DNA of 64,000 bases from Marinobacter sp. 2_MG-2023. Its GTDB lineage: Bacteria > Pseudomonadota > Gammaproteobacteria > Pseudomonadales > Oleiphilaceae. Shown piece by piece: positions 51,667-61,844 of this stretch (position 1 is its first letter; each line of letters starts with the position of its first letter). The translations under genes and the position numbers were made by a program. The stretch lies in assembly GCF_030546935.1 (NCBI RefSeq), contig NZ_JAUOPH010000003.1:496001-560000 (forward strand), in the 5' to 3' direction. Below the pieces are notes generated by a model. That model saw nothing but the letters and a program-made list of their open reading frames with translations, had not been told where the DNA came from and did no database searches.

Positions 51667-54600
51667 TCAGGACAGATTTTTAAGCAAATCCTGAGCTTCA
51701 GCTTTTTGCTCGTCGTCCCCTTCAAGAGCAACCTCTTCGAGAATGTCCCGAGCCCCATCGCTGTCACCCATTTCAATGTAGGCTCTTGCGAGATCCAGCT
51801 TGGTCGCTGCTTCGTCAGTTCCTGCGAGGAAATCGAAATCATCGTCGTCACCCAGATCATTTTCATCAATCTCAGCAACAGGTGATTTCGTAACGGCGTC
51901 CTGAACTTCGTCGGAAGCCACCGGCAGATCTTCGTCGGACGGCTCTTCGGTCAATTCCTCAGGTGCGCCATCTTCGTTTGCCAGGTCGTCTTCGCTGAGC
52001 GCGTCATCCAGGGAGAGTTCGTCTTCCAGGGACAGCTCATCGTCCTCAAAGCTCGCGTTGGCAGAATCTGCAGAATCCGAGAATTCTCCCATCAAGGCAA
52101 GATCCTCATCAGACACATCCAGCTCAAGATCATCAAGCGTGGACTCTTCCATCTCCAATTCACCAAGCTCGTCTTCTTCATTGGCGACCTTGTCCAGTTC
52201 AGCATCCAGCTCATCAAGGAAAGATTCATCAAGCGAATCAATCGCCGCGCTTTCTGTTTCAGGCGCAGTTTCCGGGGCTTTTTCGGGGGCCAGGTCAGCC
52301 AGAGGTTCTTTCGGTTCTTCAGGTTCATCGAGATCTATTTCGAGAGAGGAGAAATCACTTTCCTCTTCAGGTTGATCTGCATCAGCACCATCTTTCGCCT
52401 TTGAAAGCTCTAATCCCGTCAGATCATATTCGATCAGATCGTCGCTGCTACTCTTCTCCGCCTCGTTGTCTTGTGCATCAGCAGACTTCTCTGACTCTTC
52501 AAGTGTATCGAGGTCGAAATCAGCCAGATCAGAATCGAAATCACCGAACTCGTTCTCAACCTGTTCTTCACGGCTTGAGTCGTACTGATCCGCAAGGAGC
52601 TCATCCGACAAGGATGTATCGGCGTTTTCAAAATTTTCAGAGGCATTGAACGGCTCTGAAGCAGTTGACTCTCCACCCAAGGATCCGGAGCGAAGCTGAG
52701 ATTCAAGATCATCAATGCTAGGCATCGACTCTGCTTCTTCAAGACGTGAGCGAAGCTCGTTTGCCTGAGCTGTTGCTTCATCGTCTTCCAGGATCTGAAT
52801 TTCGCTAAACTGCTTCTCGAACGATTCGCGGTCCTGATTGTCTGCGTAGACACCCAGCAATTTGAGACGCAAGTCGGTACGGCTTGGCTCCCGCGAAATA
52901 GCCGTTTCCAGAGTCTGCGCCGCCTGATCATATCGACCATAAGCTACATAGGCGTCGGCTTCCTCCAGGGGATTGCCGGTGGCGCCCTGCTCCGATTCCT
53001 CTTCATCCAGACTCAGGTCGAAAGAATCTTCGGCGCCATCTGGCTCGTTATTGAGTTGCTCGTAAAATGCTTTCTCACGTTTGGCATTACGCCGAGCTAG
53101 AAGCAGAAGAATGAGCATCAGGATTATCAGGCCGCCACCGAGGGCGATCTGATACAAGGTGTTGCCGGTAATGGCATCAATCACGTTGCCCGGGAAACCT
53201 TTGTCAGCGACTACAGGTTCCGGCTTGGGCTGAACCTCAGCCTCCGCCTTTTCTACCGGTTCTGATTGTGCAGGCTGATCACCTGACGCAGGGACCAGAT
53301 CATTACTGGTCGCATCCTCTTCGACCCCTGTCGCCGTACCCTCCGCATCACCTTCTCCATGCTCCATATCCGCAGCTTCATCGGATGGGCTGACAGATTC
53401 CTGCTCAACGTCAGATTCAGAAGCATCCATCTCGCCAACTGCAGCTGCAGGCTCGCCAGAATTTTCCTGGCCGGGCTCAAGAATGGACTCATCATCGCCT
53501 GCCATCTCTTCCGACTGTTCGGGCGCTACTCCCTCTTCACCGGAAACCAAAGCCGTGTCATCTGCGGCATCAGCAGTCTCGGCCATGTCAGCAGTCTCAG
53601 CCGTGTCGGCAGTCTCGGCCAAGTCAGCAGTCTCAGCCGCGTCAGCGGCATCATTTGCAACGGTTGTCTGCTGAATCTCTGCTAATTGGCTGTTTTTGAG
53701 CTCCAACAAGCGCTGCAGGGTTTGTACCTGATCCTGAAGGTCATCAACACGGGTGTTAAGCTCGTCGTTTTCCCTGCGGGCACTTTCAAGTTCTTCCATG
53801 GCAACGGCAGTACCGGCATCCGCGCCTCCTGGAAGCTGACCGTCTCCACCAGCGGAACCGCCTTCAGTCTCGCTCCGAGCGCCCTCATCATCAGCAACAA
53901 GAAGTTTGAGTTCGTCACCCCCTGATGAGGCCACCTCAGCGCCAGCACCGTCTGCAGGCTGCGGAGCAACCGTCGCATCGACTGTGCGTCTGGGCTGCTG
54001 GAATTCCTCGTTCTGTTGCGCAACGGCGCGCGTGGCCTCAGCTCGTGTACGGCTGCGAATCTGATCCGCAGAAGGAACACGCAGCACCTCGCCACGCTTC
54101 AATCTGTTGATGTTATTGCCAATGAATGCGTTCGGATTCAGATCCTGCAGAGCCAACATAACTTGCTGCATCGACAGACTATTATCCGGCCGCACTTCTG
54201 CCGCGATTGTCCATAAGGTGTCAGATGCGCCCGTAGGTCCGAACGTATCAGCACCATAGCCAGCGCTTGAGGCACGTGACTGCTCAACCCTTGCCTGGCG
54301 ACGAACCGATTCGGCGCTGCGCGTAGATGTTCCGGACTGGGCTGCCGGGGCACTTGAGGGCGCACGAACCTGCTCGGATACACCGGACTCTTCGGCATAA
54401 ACCGGAGGATCTACAAGAACGGCATACTCACGCATCAGCCGGCCATTAGGCCAGGTCAGCTCGAGTAGAAAGTTAAGGTACGGCTCTCGCAGAGGCTCTC
54501 TGGATGAGACATTAACAACGAGGCTACCATCAGAACGGGTCGCCACATCGAAACGAAGTTTCCCAAGAAACTGATTCCGCTGCAGACCAAGGCGTTGATA

Positions 54601-54795
54601 AGCCCTCTCCGGAGCTATGTTCACGAACACATCACCGGGGTCCACCCCCTGGCTTTGTGGCAGAACAATTTCCGCATCCATTGGCTCATTCAGATAAGAC
54701 TGAAGTTCAATTTCACCCAGCCCGAGGGCTTGAGCGACGCCGGATCCGAGTCCTCCAGCCAGAGCCAGTGCAACCGCAAGCTTGCGTACCTTCAT
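51667..54795 (-). CDS. fimV: Pilus assembly / cell pole protein FimV
   Basis: The 1042-residue protein has a signal peptide (1-23), the FimV N-terminal domain beginning LGLGEIELQSYLNEPMDAEI (about 24-43), a LysM-like domain (about 200-255), a coiled coil (about 345-380), a membrane helix near 547-570 and a very acidic cytoplasmic half. It ends in the TPR-like FimV C-terminal domain (about 985-1042). FimV sits at the pole, binds peptidoglycan and promotes type IV pilus assembly and cAMP synthesis. Length varies among relatives because of the low-complexity regions. An 18-bp tandem repeat lies at 53567-53653. Confidence 0.93.
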   Translation of the reverse strand: MKVRKLAVALALAGGLGSGVAQALGLGEIELQSYLNEPMDAEIVLPQSQGVDPGDVFVNIAPERAYQRLGLQRNQFLGKLRFDVATRSDGSLVVNVSSREPLREPYLNFLLELTWPNGRLMREYAVLVDPPVYAEESGVSEQVRAPSSAPAAQSGTSTRSAESVRRQARVEQSRASSAGYGADTFGPTGASDTLWTIAAEVRPDNSLSMQQVMLALQDLNPNAFIGNNINRLKRGEVLRVPSADQIRSRTRAEATRAVAQQNEEFQQPRRTVDATVAPQPADGAGAEVASSGGDELKLLVADDEGARSETEGGSAGGDGQLPGGADAGTAVAMEELESARRENDELNTRVDDLQDQVQTLQRLLELKNSQLAEIQQTTVANDAADAAETADLAETADTAETADMAETADAADDTALVSGEEGVAPEQSEEMAGDDESILEPGQENSGEPAAAVGEMDASESDVEQESVSPSDEAADMEHGEGDAEGTATGVEEDATSNDLVPASGDQPAQSEPVEKAEAEVQPKPEPVVADKGFPGNVIDAITGNTLYQIALGGGLIILMLILLLLARRNAKREKAFYEQLNNEPDGAEDSFDLSLDEEESEQGATGNPLEEADAYVAYGRYDQAAQTLETAISREPSRTDLRLKLLGVYADNQDRESFEKQFSEIQILEDDEATAQANELRSRLEEAESMPSIDDLESQLRSGSLGGESTASEPFNASENFENADTSLSDELLADQYDSSREEQVENEFGDFDSDLADFDLDTLEESEKSADAQDNEAEKSSSDDLIEYDLTGLELSKAKDGADADQPEEESDFSSLEIDLDEPEEPKEPLADLAPEKAPETAPETESAAIDSLDESFLDELDAELDKVANEEDELGELEMEESTLDDLELDVSDEDLALMGEFSDSADSANASFEDDELSLEDELSLDDALSEDDLANEDGAPEELTEEPSDEDLPVASDEVQDAVTKSPVAEIDENDLGDDDDFDFLAGTDEAATKLDLARAYIEMGDSDGARDILEEVALEGDDEQKAEAQDLLKNLS
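53567..53653 (-). repeat. 18-bp tandem repeat inside fimV
   Basis: Four near-identical 18-bp units plus a partial one encode (AETAD + Leu, Thr or Met) hexapeptides at about residues 381-410 of FimV. Units differ at a few third-base and variable positions. It follows the coiled coil. Confidence 0.85.
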
Positions 54796-54921
54796 GCTTT
54801 TTCCTTTCCAGTCCCCGTTACTCGTGACTGATTTTTTTCAAACAGGATCTGCTTTGGCTCTTAAACTTCCGCCTGCAGAATTCTCGTTCGATATGACGTG
54901 TTTTTAATTTTCAGTCCGGCA

Positions 54922-54950
54922 AGTATTGTTGATAAAGCCTATTTTATCAA
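54922..54950 (-). promoter_or_regulatory. Predicted promoter and inverted repeat upstream of fimV
   Basis: On the minus strand TTGATA (54945-54950) and AATACT (54922-54927) are 17 bp apart. The -35 box lies in an inverted repeat, TTGATAAA (54929-54936) with TTTATCAA (54943-54950), so a regulator binding there would affect transcription. The leader to the fimV ATG is about 120 nt. Confidence 0.45.
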
Positions 54951-55012
54951 TCAATCAGCGGCAATCGTTGCACCATTGATTTACCTGTTGCACGGAACTC
55001 CCTAGTCTCGCT

Positions 55013-55052
55013 GAAAATAACAGGGGCGGAGCCTGAAATCAGCCTCCGCCCC
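55013..55052 (-). terminator. Terminator of asd
   Basis: GGGGCGGAG (55023-55031) pairs with CTCCGCCCC (55044-55052), with a small CTG/CAG inner stem. On the minus strand TGTTATTTTC follows. Confidence 0.7.
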
Positions 55053-55110
55053 CTGACCGGCTTTCTGAAACCGGACACAGTTGGCATTTATTGCCTCTGT
55101 GTAACAATTC

Positions 55111-56226
55111 TTAACGTTCCTGCAGAATTCGCAACATACGGCGCAACGGCTCTGCCGCTCCCCAAAGAAGCTGATCACCTACGGTAAATGCAGAAATATA
55201 CTCAGGCCCCATGGTCAGCTTGCGAATACGCCCGATAGGCACACTCAGAGTCCCGGTCACCTTGGCAGGTGTCAGTTCTTCAATGGTCGCGTCGCGATCA
55301 TTAGGGATAACCTTAACCCAGTCGTTGGCCTTGGCCAGGATGGATTCGATCTCTGCGACCGGCAGGTCTTTCTTCAGTTTGATGGTCAAAGCCTGACTGT
55401 GGGAGCGCATAGCGCCAATGCGCACGCAAAGGCCATCAATCGGAATCGGTTTTTCTGAGCGACCAAGAATCTTGTTGGTCTCAACACCTGCTTTCCACTC
55501 TTCCTTGCTCATCCCGTTATCAAGCTGCTTGTCGATAAACGGAATCAGGCTTCCAGCAAGCGGTACCTGAAAGTGCTCGGTAGGAAAGCCATCGGAACGC
55601 ATGGTTTCAGTCACTTTCCGATCAATTTCCAGAATCGCCGAAGAGGGGCTTGCCAGCTCATCTCCAACGCTGCGGTTAAGTTCTCCCATCTGATTGAGCA
55701 ACTCACGCATATTCTGGGCACCAGAGCCGGAGGCGGCCTGATACGTCATGGGGGAAACCCATTCAATCAGATCCTGTTCCAACAAACCGCCGAGGGCGAG
55801 CATCATCAAACTGACCGTGCAGTTGCCACCAATGTAATCCTTCACGCCACTGTTCAGAGCAGCGTCTATGACATTGCGATTTACAGGGTCCAGAACAATG
55901 ACAGAGTGATCCGCCATCCGCAGCGTAGATGCCGCATCAATCCAATAGCCTTCCCAGCCTGCGTCACGCAGCTTCTGATAGACCGCATTGGTGTAGTCAC
56001 CGCCCTGACAGGTCAGCACCACATCCAGAGTTTTCAGAGTTTCGATATCGAATGCATCCTGCAATGGCGGGACACCCTCTTTCCCCACGTCCGGAGCTGG
56101 CTGGCCAGTCTGGGAAGTGGAGAAAAATACCGGATCGATATCAGCGAAATCACTTTCATCGCGCATACGCTGCATGAGGACAGAGCCCACCATACCGCGC
56201 CAGCCTACAAGTCCAACTCGCTTCAT
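55111..56226 (-). CDS. asd: Aspartate-semialdehyde dehydrogenase
   Basis: From the ATG at 56226 the enzyme has 371 residues ([20 protein letters not shown], a nucleotide-binding start); the upstream start at 56256 is longer by ten polar residues. The active-site cysteine lies in [10 protein letters not shown] near 133-142. It makes aspartate semialdehyde for lysine, threonine and methionine. Pseudomonas has two Asd genes in this region; only one is present here. It is the last gene before fimV. Confidence 0.96.
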   Translation of the reverse strand: MKRVGLVGWRGMVGSVLMQRMRDESDFADIDPVFFSTSQTGQPAPDVGKEGVPPLQDAFDIETLKTLDVVLTCQGGDYTNAVYQKLRDAGWEGYWIDAASTLRMADHSVIVLDPVNRNVIDAALNSGVKDYIGGNCTVSLMMLALGGLLEQDLIEWVSPMTYQAASGSGAQNMRELLNQMGELNRSVGDELASPSSAILEIDRKVTETMRSDGFPTEHFQVPLAGSLIPFIDKQLDNGMSKEEWKAGVETNKILGRSEKPIPIDGLCVRIGAMRSHSQALTIKLKKDLPVAEIESILAKANDWVKVIPNDRDATIEELTPAKVTGTLSVPIGRIRKLTMGPEYISAFTVGDQLLWGAAEPLRRMLRILQER

Positions 56227-56282
56227 GTGCGACCTTTGAACCTCTCTTGTGCCCACCCCTGACTATATCGCCGGCAGGGACG

Positions 56283-56323
56283 GGATGAATGATCCCGCAG
56301 CAACCGCATCGCGTTGCTGTCGG
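56283..56323. other. Hairpin-rich leuB-asd intergenic region
   Basis: GGGATgaatgATCCC at 56283-56297 is followed by CAGCAAC (56298-56304) pairing with GTTGCTG (56313-56319), inside a CCCG/CGGG extension. No T run follows on the minus strand, so it may be a processing or weak termination site. Confidence 0.35.
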
Positions 56324-56335
56324 GCAGTATCGTAA

Positions 56336-57409
56336 TTACAGAGCAGCCAGTACCGCTTCACCCATTTCACGGGTAGAGACCTGAGTACTGCCTTCCGACA
56401 TGATATCCGCCGTACGCAGCCCTTGGTCCAGCACCTTGCTAACAGCCGTTTCTATTGCAGCAGCAGCCTTTTCTTCATCAAGACTGTAACGCAACATCAT
56501 GGCAACACTGAGAATAGTTGCCAGCGGATTGGCTATGCCCTTGCCGGCGATATCAGGAGCCGAACCATGGCATGGCTCATACATGCCCTGTTTTTCAGAG
56601 TTCAGTGATGCCGACGGCAACATGCCTATAGAGCCTGTTAGCATGGCTGCTTCGTCAGAAAGAATATCACCAAACATATTACCAGTCACAATCACGTCGA
56701 ACTGTTTTGGTGCGCGAACCAGCTGCATTGCGGCGTTATCCACATACATATGGGACAGTTCCACGTCCGGATACTCGCGCTTCAGATCGTTCATTACTTC
56801 ACGCCAAAGCACGGTAACTTCGAGCACATTGGCCTTATCAACCGAGCACAGTTTTTTGCTGCGCTGCTGTGCGGCCTCAAAGGCCACCCTGCCGATACGG
56901 CGGATTTCGGATTCAGTGTAAGCGTAGGTGTTATAGCCCTGGCGTTCGCCACTCTCGAGCACACGCACACCCCGCGGCTGGCCAAAATAGATACCACCGG
57001 TGAGCTCACGCAATATCATGATATCAAGCCCTGAAACCACCTCAGGCTTGAGGGAAGAAGCTGAAGCCAGTTGCGGATAAAGAATTGCCGGGCGCAGATT
57101 GGCAAACAGCTCCAGATTGGAGCGCAAACCTAACAAACCTTTTTCAGGGCGTTTTGCCATGGGCAAGCTGTCCCATTTCGGCCCCCCTACAGCGCCCAAA
57201 AGAATCGCATCGGCTTTACCCGCTTTCTCGAGGGTATCCTCAGGCAGTGGACTGTCTGTTTCGTCCAACGCGGCACCACCGACCAGGCCCGACTCAAAAT
57301 TGAGTTTCAGGTCAAATTTCTCATTGATGGCATGCAGGACTTTTTCGGCTTCTGCGACAATCTCTGGGCCGATGCCGTCACCTGGTAAAAGTAATACAGT
57401 TCTGGACAT
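56336..57409 (-). CDS. leuB: 3-isopropylmalate dehydrogenase
   Basis: The 357-residue enzyme oxidises 3-isopropylmalate with NAD. It starts with [20 protein letters not shown] (about 5-24), and the magnesium site is in [20 protein letters not shown] near 237-256. It closes the leucine genes leuC-leuD-leuB on this strand, with 85 bp and a hairpin after leuD. The length and pattern match proteobacterial LeuB. Confidence 0.96.
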   Translation of the reverse strand: MSRTVLLLPGDGIGPEIVAEAEKVLHAINEKFDLKLNFESGLVGGAALDETDSPLPEDTLEKAGKADAILLGAVGGPKWDSLPMAKRPEKGLLGLRSNLELFANLRPAILYPQLASASSLKPEVVSGLDIMILRELTGGIYFGQPRGVRVLESGERQGYNTYAYTESEIRRIGRVAFEAAQQRSKKLCSVDKANVLEVTVLWREVMNDLKREYPDVELSHMYVDNAAMQLVRAPKQFDVIVTGNMFGDILSDEAAMLTGSIGMLPSASLNSEKQGMYEPCHGSAPDIAGKGIANPLATILSVAMMLRYSLDEEKAAAAIETAVSKVLDQGLRTADIMSEGSTQVSTREMGEAVLAAL

Positions 57410-57432
57410 GATGAGTTTCCAAACCTTGGTAA

Positions 57433-57454
57433 GCCGGGTCGGGGTTGACCCGGC
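57433..57454 (-). other. Hairpin between leuD and leuB
   Basis: GCCGGGTC (57433-57440), loop GGGGTT, GACCCGGC (57447-57454). The stem is eight base pairs with no T run on the minus strand. It may slow or protect the leu transcript rather than end it. Confidence 0.5.
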
Positions 57455-57494
57455 AAGTTATAAGTATCGCCGAAATGGGCGTTAACGAAGCGGC

Positions 57495-58142
57495 CTATTG
57501 GCCTGCGCCAAACAACCATGGAGCAGTTTGGCGACGCTGATCTTCGTATGTCTTGATCAGCTCGGCGTCTTCCAGTGTTACGCCAATATCATCAAGCCCG
57601 TTAAGCAGGCAATGGCGACGGAAGTCATCCACATCAAATCCGAACGACTCACCAGACGGCGTGATCACAGTTCTGGCCTCCAGATCCACCGTCAGCTGAT
57701 ACCCTTCCGAAGCCTCAGCCTCCTGAAACAACTGATCAACAATTTTCTCTTCAAGAACAATTGGTAACAGGCCATTCTTAAAGCAGTTATTATAAAATAT
57801 ATCAGCGAAACTCGGGGCAATAATAACCCGGAAACCGTAATCATCAAGAGCCCAGGGAGCATGCTCACGGCTGGACCCACAACCAAAATTACTGCGTGCC
57901 AAAAGTACACTGGCATTTTTGTATCTAGGTTGATTGAGCACAAAATCCGGATTCAAGGGGCGCTGGGAACAATCCTGGTCAGGCTTTCCTTCGTCAAGAT
58001 AGCGAAGCTCATCAAACAGGTTCGGGCCGAAGCCAGTACGCTTGATAGATTTCAGAAACTGCTTGGGAATGATCATGTCCGTATCCACATTGGAACGGTC
58101 CATGGGGGCCACAAGGCCCTGGTGTTGCGTAAATGCGCGCAT
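57495..58142 (-). CDS. leuD: 3-isopropylmalate dehydratase small subunit
   Basis: The 215-residue subunit completes the aconitase-like dehydratase with LeuC. The substrate loop is visible as [20 protein letters not shown] near 80-99. The C-terminus with a charged tail is typical. It lies 21 bp after leuC. Confidence 0.96.
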   Translation of the reverse strand: MRAFTQHQGLVAPMDRSNVDTDMIIPKQFLKSIKRTGFGPNLFDELRYLDEGKPDQDCSQRPLNPDFVLNQPRYKNASVLLARSNFGCGSSREHAPWALDDYGFRVIIAPSFADIFYNNCFKNGLLPIVLEEKIVDQLFQEAEASEGYQLTVDLEARTVITPSGESFGFDVDDFRRHCLLNGLDDIGVTLEDAELIKTYEDQRRQTAPWLFGAGQ

Positions 58143-58163
58143 GGTTCAGTTCTCTCCTGTGGC

Positions 58164-59582
58164 TCAGTTCAGCAGTTCGCGAACATCAACAAAATGGCCG
58201 GCTATTGCAGCGGCGGCTGCCATGGCCGGGCTAACCAGATGAGTGCGCCCCCCAAAGCCCTGCCGGCCCTCGAAGTTGCGATTAGACGTAGACGCACAGT
58301 GTTCGCCCTGCCCCAACTTGTCTGCATTCATCGCCAGACACATGGAACAACCTGGGTCACGCCATTCGAGGCCCGCTTCGATAAAGATCTTGTCGAGGCC
58401 TTCCGCTTCCGCCTGCGCTTTTACCAGTCCGGAGCCTGGTACAACCATTGCCTGCTTTAGACTGTCAGCCACCTTTCGGCCTTTGACCACAACTGCCGCC
58501 TCACGAAGATCTTCAATACGGCTATTGGTGCAGGAACCGATAAACACCCTGTCGAGCTTAATATCGGTAATCGCCTGGTTCGGGTTCAATCCCATGTACT
58601 TCAGTGCCCGCTCAATGCCTTCGCGCTTGATAGGATCTTCTTCTTTCGATGGGTCCGGAACCTTGCCGGTAACGTTCGTGACCATTTCCGGAGACGTACC
58701 CCAGCTTACTTGCGGGAGAATATCTGCGCCTTCGAGCTCAACCACTTTATCAAACACAGCGTCCATATCGCTGTGCAAGGTTCGCCAGTATTTAACGGCT
58801 GCGTCCCAGGTTTCACCCTTGGGTGCGAATGGGCGGCCCTTGACGTAATCGATGGTCGTTCCATCAACGGCAACCATACCAACCCGGGCACCGGCTTCGA
58901 TGGCCATGTTGCAAATGGTCATACGGCCTTCCATGCTGAGGCTCTGAATGGCCTGGCCGCCAAATTCGATCGCATGGCCGGTGCCGCCTGCGGTACCGAT
59001 TTTGGCGATAATTGCCAGTACGACGTCCTTACCGGTCACACCCTTGCCCAGCTCACCGTTTACCTTGACCAGCATGTTTTTCATTTTCTGCTGAACCAGG
59101 CACTGAGTCGCCAGCACATGCTCAACCTCGGACGTACCAATACCGTGGGCAAGACAACCAAACGCACCGTGGGTAGAGGTATGCGAATCACCGCAAACAA
59201 TGGTCATACCCGGTAGCGTTGCACCTTGTTCCGGACCAATAACATGCACAATGCCCTGACGCTGATCCTTGATCTTGAACTCAAGAATCCCGAACTCATC
59301 GCAGTTCTTGCCAAGCGTCTCCACCTGGATACGGGAAACCGGATCAACAATACCGTCAATACCTTTCGCACGATCAGTCGTCGGAACGTTGTGGTCTGGC
59401 GTTGCCAGGTTGGCATCAATGCGCCACGGCTTGCGTTTTGCAAGGCGCAGCCCCTCAAAAGCCTGAGGTGATGTCACTTCGTGCAGGAGTTGCCGGTCAA
59501 TGTATATCAGCGCAGAACCATCGTCCCGCTGCTTGACCAGATGGTCGTCCCACAATTTGTCGTATAAAGTTTTACCCGCCAT
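58164..59582 (-). CDS. leuC: 3-isopropylmalate dehydratase large subunit
   Basis: The 472-residue subunit binds a [4Fe-4S] cluster with cysteines in [17 protein letters not shown] (about 349-365) and [11 protein letters not shown] (about 410-420). It isomerises 2-isopropylmalate to 3-isopropylmalate with LeuD. It is the first gene of the leu group and faces a LysR regulator. A TATGAT box upstream is a likely promoter. Confidence 0.97.
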   Translation of the reverse strand: MAGKTLYDKLWDDHLVKQRDDGSALIYIDRQLLHEVTSPQAFEGLRLAKRKPWRIDANLATPDHNVPTTDRAKGIDGIVDPVSRIQVETLGKNCDEFGILEFKIKDQRQGIVHVIGPEQGATLPGMTIVCGDSHTSTHGAFGCLAHGIGTSEVEHVLATQCLVQQKMKNMLVKVNGELGKGVTGKDVVLAIIAKIGTAGGTGHAIEFGGQAIQSLSMEGRMTICNMAIEAGARVGMVAVDGTTIDYVKGRPFAPKGETWDAAVKYWRTLHSDMDAVFDKVVELEGADILPQVSWGTSPEMVTNVTGKVPDPSKEEDPIKREGIERALKYMGLNPNQAITDIKLDRVFIGSCTNSRIEDLREAAVVVKGRKVADSLKQAMVVPGSGLVKAQAEAEGLDKIFIEAGLEWRDPGCSMCLAMNADKLGQGEHCASTSNRNFEGRQGFGGRTHLVSPAMAAAAAIAGHFVDVRELLN

Positions 59583-59629
59583 GATTCTCTCTCACTCTCT
59601 GGAGGCACAGTTTTTGATTCTCTGGGCCC

Positions 59630-59659
59630 ATCATATCGCCCACCCCTGAATAACCGCAA
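59630..59659 (-). promoter_or_regulatory. Predicted leuC promoter in the divergent lysR-leuC region
   Basis: On the minus strand TTGCGG (59654-59659) and TATGAT (59630-59635) are 18 bp apart. ATAACC (59650-59655) and GGTTAT (59690-59695) make a wide inverted repeat that could be part of a LysR operator between the two genes. Confidence 0.35.
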
Positions 59660-59738
59660 TTCATCTTTATCATTCATCGCATTCCAGATGGTTATAGATT
59701 AATCTTCACCTACCGGAACTCGTCCAGGACCACGAACA

Positions 59739-60641
59739 TTGGATTCCAACGCCCTTAAAGCCTTTATTACCATTGTCGATCAGGGCTCCTTCTCGGAAGC
59801 CGCCGAGCAACTGCATCTGACCCAGCCCGCCATCAGCAAACGCCTCGCTGCCCTGGAAAATCAGCTTGGTACTACCCTGGTGGATCGAAGCCATCGGCAA
59901 CTACGCATGACTGACTCTGGTGCCAGGCTACTGCCTCATGCCCGAAAAATTCTCGATGAAATCCACAATGCCCGAATTGCGCTATCTCCGGACTCAAGCT
60001 TGATTGAGGGTGAATTGCAGATTATTGCCAGCCACCACATAGGACTCCACCACCTGCCTAACTGGTTACGCCGATTCAAGCGTGAATATCCTCAGGTTGC
60101 CATCAACCTGCAGTTTATGGAATCAGACGCGGCCTATGAACAAATGCGTAAACGCAACGCTGAACTCGCCTTCGTCACACTGAGCGACAGCATGATTCCA
60201 GGTTTTGACGTTTTCGCCCACTGGCCCGACCCCATGGCATTCGTCGTAGGTGCGGATCATCCTGTAGCTCTTCTGGATCGGCCAAGACTGGCTGACCTCG
60301 CAAAACACCCTGCTCTACTGCCCGACACGACAACCTCGACCTATCGTGTGATAAGCCGCCTGTTTCTCGAAGAAAACCTGCCCCTGCACCCACAAATGCC
60401 GACCAACTACCTGGAAACCCTCAAGATGATGACCAGTGTCGGCCTGGGCTGGAGCGTACTTCCCCTGAGCATGGCAGACGGGAGCCTGAAAGTACTCGAT
60501 GGTGTGCTGGCAAAAAAAACAGCGGCCGAGCATCGGGTTTCCCGGGTGCTGGGCGCTATAGGACTTACCGGCAGACAACCCGGCAACGCCGCTAAGGCAC
60601 TCTTATCTATTGTTCAGGAAGAAGAAGACGGCCTTGAGTAG
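59739..60641 (+). CDS. LysR-family regulator divergent from leuC
   Basis: The 300-residue protein starts at TTG 59739 (the first codons read DSNALKAFI) and has a LysR helix-turn-helix (about 1-60, SEAAEQLHLTQPAISKRLAA) and an effector domain (about 90-295). CAGGA lies eleven bases before the start. A LysR gene occupies the same place beside leuC in Pseudomonas and is a natural candidate to control leuCDB. The inducer is not known from sequence; 2-isopropylmalate or leucine is a guess. Confidence 0.85.
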   Translation: MDSNALKAFITIVDQGSFSEAAEQLHLTQPAISKRLAALENQLGTTLVDRSHRQLRMTDSGARLLPHARKILDEIHNARIALSPDSSLIEGELQIIASHHIGLHHLPNWLRRFKREYPQVAINLQFMESDAAYEQMRKRNAELAFVTLSDSMIPGFDVFAHWPDPMAFVVGADHPVALLDRPRLADLAKHPALLPDTTTSTYRVISRLFLEENLPLHPQMPTNYLETLKMMTSVGLGWSVLPLSMADGSLKVLDGVLAKKTAAEHRVSRVLGAIGLTGRQPGNAAKALLSIVQEEEDGLE

Positions 60642-61777
60642 GGATCAGGTGGAGCCTGAAGCCACCGGGTTGTTATAACGATCGCAATTGCCATAGCAAT
60701 TGCGCCGCCCCAAAAAGCGGCAGACGTGCTGAGACCTTCGACCAGAAAGCCCGACATCCAGGCGCCCAGCGCACCACCAGCGCCAAACGTCAGCCCACTG
60801 TAGAGCGCCTGTCCCTGGCCATGGTGGTGCTGACCAAAAAAGCCCTGCACATACTGAACCGAAACCGCATGAAGTGCGCCGTAAGACGCCGCGTGTAACA
60901 GTTGCGCGAACAGCAATACGGCCAGGACATCTGTTAACGCCGCGATCAATACCCAGCGGATCATTGTCAGCACAAGCGCACCAATCGCAATCTGCCGCAC
61001 CGTAAAATTACGGGTTAAGCGGTGCATAACCAAAAACAACCCGATTTCTGAAACCACCCCTAACGACCAAAGCAAACCGATCGCAAGATTGCCATAGCCG
61101 TGCTGCTCCAGATGAATACTGAAAAACGTATAGTAGGCGCCGTGGGAAACCTGCAGCAGGAAATTCATCAGAAAGAACGCGACCACCGCAGGATGCGTCA
61201 CAATTGCCTTCAAACTGCCCTTGGGGGCCGGAGGCTTGCGTTCACCACGCTCAGCCGGCAAAAGAAACGCAGACACGACAATTCCAACAAACACCGGCAG
61301 CAACAGCCAAGGCAACCAGCTGATCGAGACCCAGTCCAGAATCAGGCCAACCCCCGCCACAGCACCAATAAACCCGACCGAGCCCCAGAGCCGGACCTTG
61401 CCATACCGTTCGCGATGCTCACCGAGCGAGCGCAGCGTTATCACCTCATAGAGAGGAAGAATGGCGTTCCAGAAAAACGTAAAGGCCATCATCACCAGCA
61501 ACAACCCGTAAAACCCTGGCTCCAGAAAAACCCCGGCAAAAAACAACGAACCGGTTATGGCACCTAAACGAACAAGCCGGACCCTCTGGCCGGTTTTATC
61601 CCCCAGATGCCCCCAGAGGCTTGGCGCCACAATTTTCGTGAGCTGAATGGTCGCCATCAAGGTGGCTATTTGCAGATAGGAAAATCCCTGCCCCTGGAGG
61701 TACAAAGACCAATAAGGCAAAAGGCCGCCCAAAAGGGCGAAAAACCAGAAGTAGAGATTGGAAAGGCGCCAGTAAAT
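60614..61777 (-). CDS. MFS transporter (HcaT/LacY-like, MFS_1 family) with probable ATT start
   Basis: The protein has about 12 membrane segments, beginning with the strongly hydrophobic FWFFALLGGLLPYWSLYLQG. The frame stays open to a TTG at 61885, but that extension (36 residues) lies in the cruciform repeat and in a non-conserved spacer. In frame the first plausible initiation is ATT at 61775-61777, preceded by GGGGAG seven bases upstream, giving 387 residues that start right before the first helix, as in HcaT-like proteins. The substrate is unknown; the 3-phenylpropionate transporter name is a family label. Downstream it overlaps the end of the lysR gene by 28 bases in the opposite sense. 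Confidence 0.75.
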   Translation of the reverse strand: MYWRLSNLYFWFFALLGGLLPYWSLYLQGQGFSYLQIATLMATIQLTKIVAPSLWGHLGDKTGQRVRLVRLGAITGSLFFAGVFLEPGFYGLLLVMMAFTFFWNAILPLYEVITLRSLGEHRERYGKVRLWGSVGFIGAVAGVGLILDWVSISWLPWLLLPVFVGIVVSAFLLPAERGERKPPAPKGSLKAIVTHPAVVAFFLMNFLLQVSHGAYYTFFSIHLEQHGYGNLAIGLLWSLGVVSEIGLFLVMHRLTRNFTVRQIAIGALVLTMIRWVLIAALTDVLAVLLFAQLLHAASYGALHAVSVQYVQGFFGQHHHGQGQALYSGLTFGAGGALGAWMSGFLVEGLSTSAAFWGGAIAMAIAIVITTRWLQAPPDPYSRPSSSS

Positions 61778-61844
61778 ACCCGTTCTCCCCGCATATTCAG
61801 ATAGTTGAGAGGCATACGCGGCGGGTAGACGTAGAATGCCGGTT

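Larger units (their letters stand above)
54796..55110. other. Intergenic region between asd and fimV
   Basis: 315 bp with no gene. It holds the asd terminator (55013-55052), the fimV promoter and inverted repeat (54922-54950), and AT-rich sequence near the fimV start. No coding frame with a ribosome site is seen. Confidence 0.7.
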
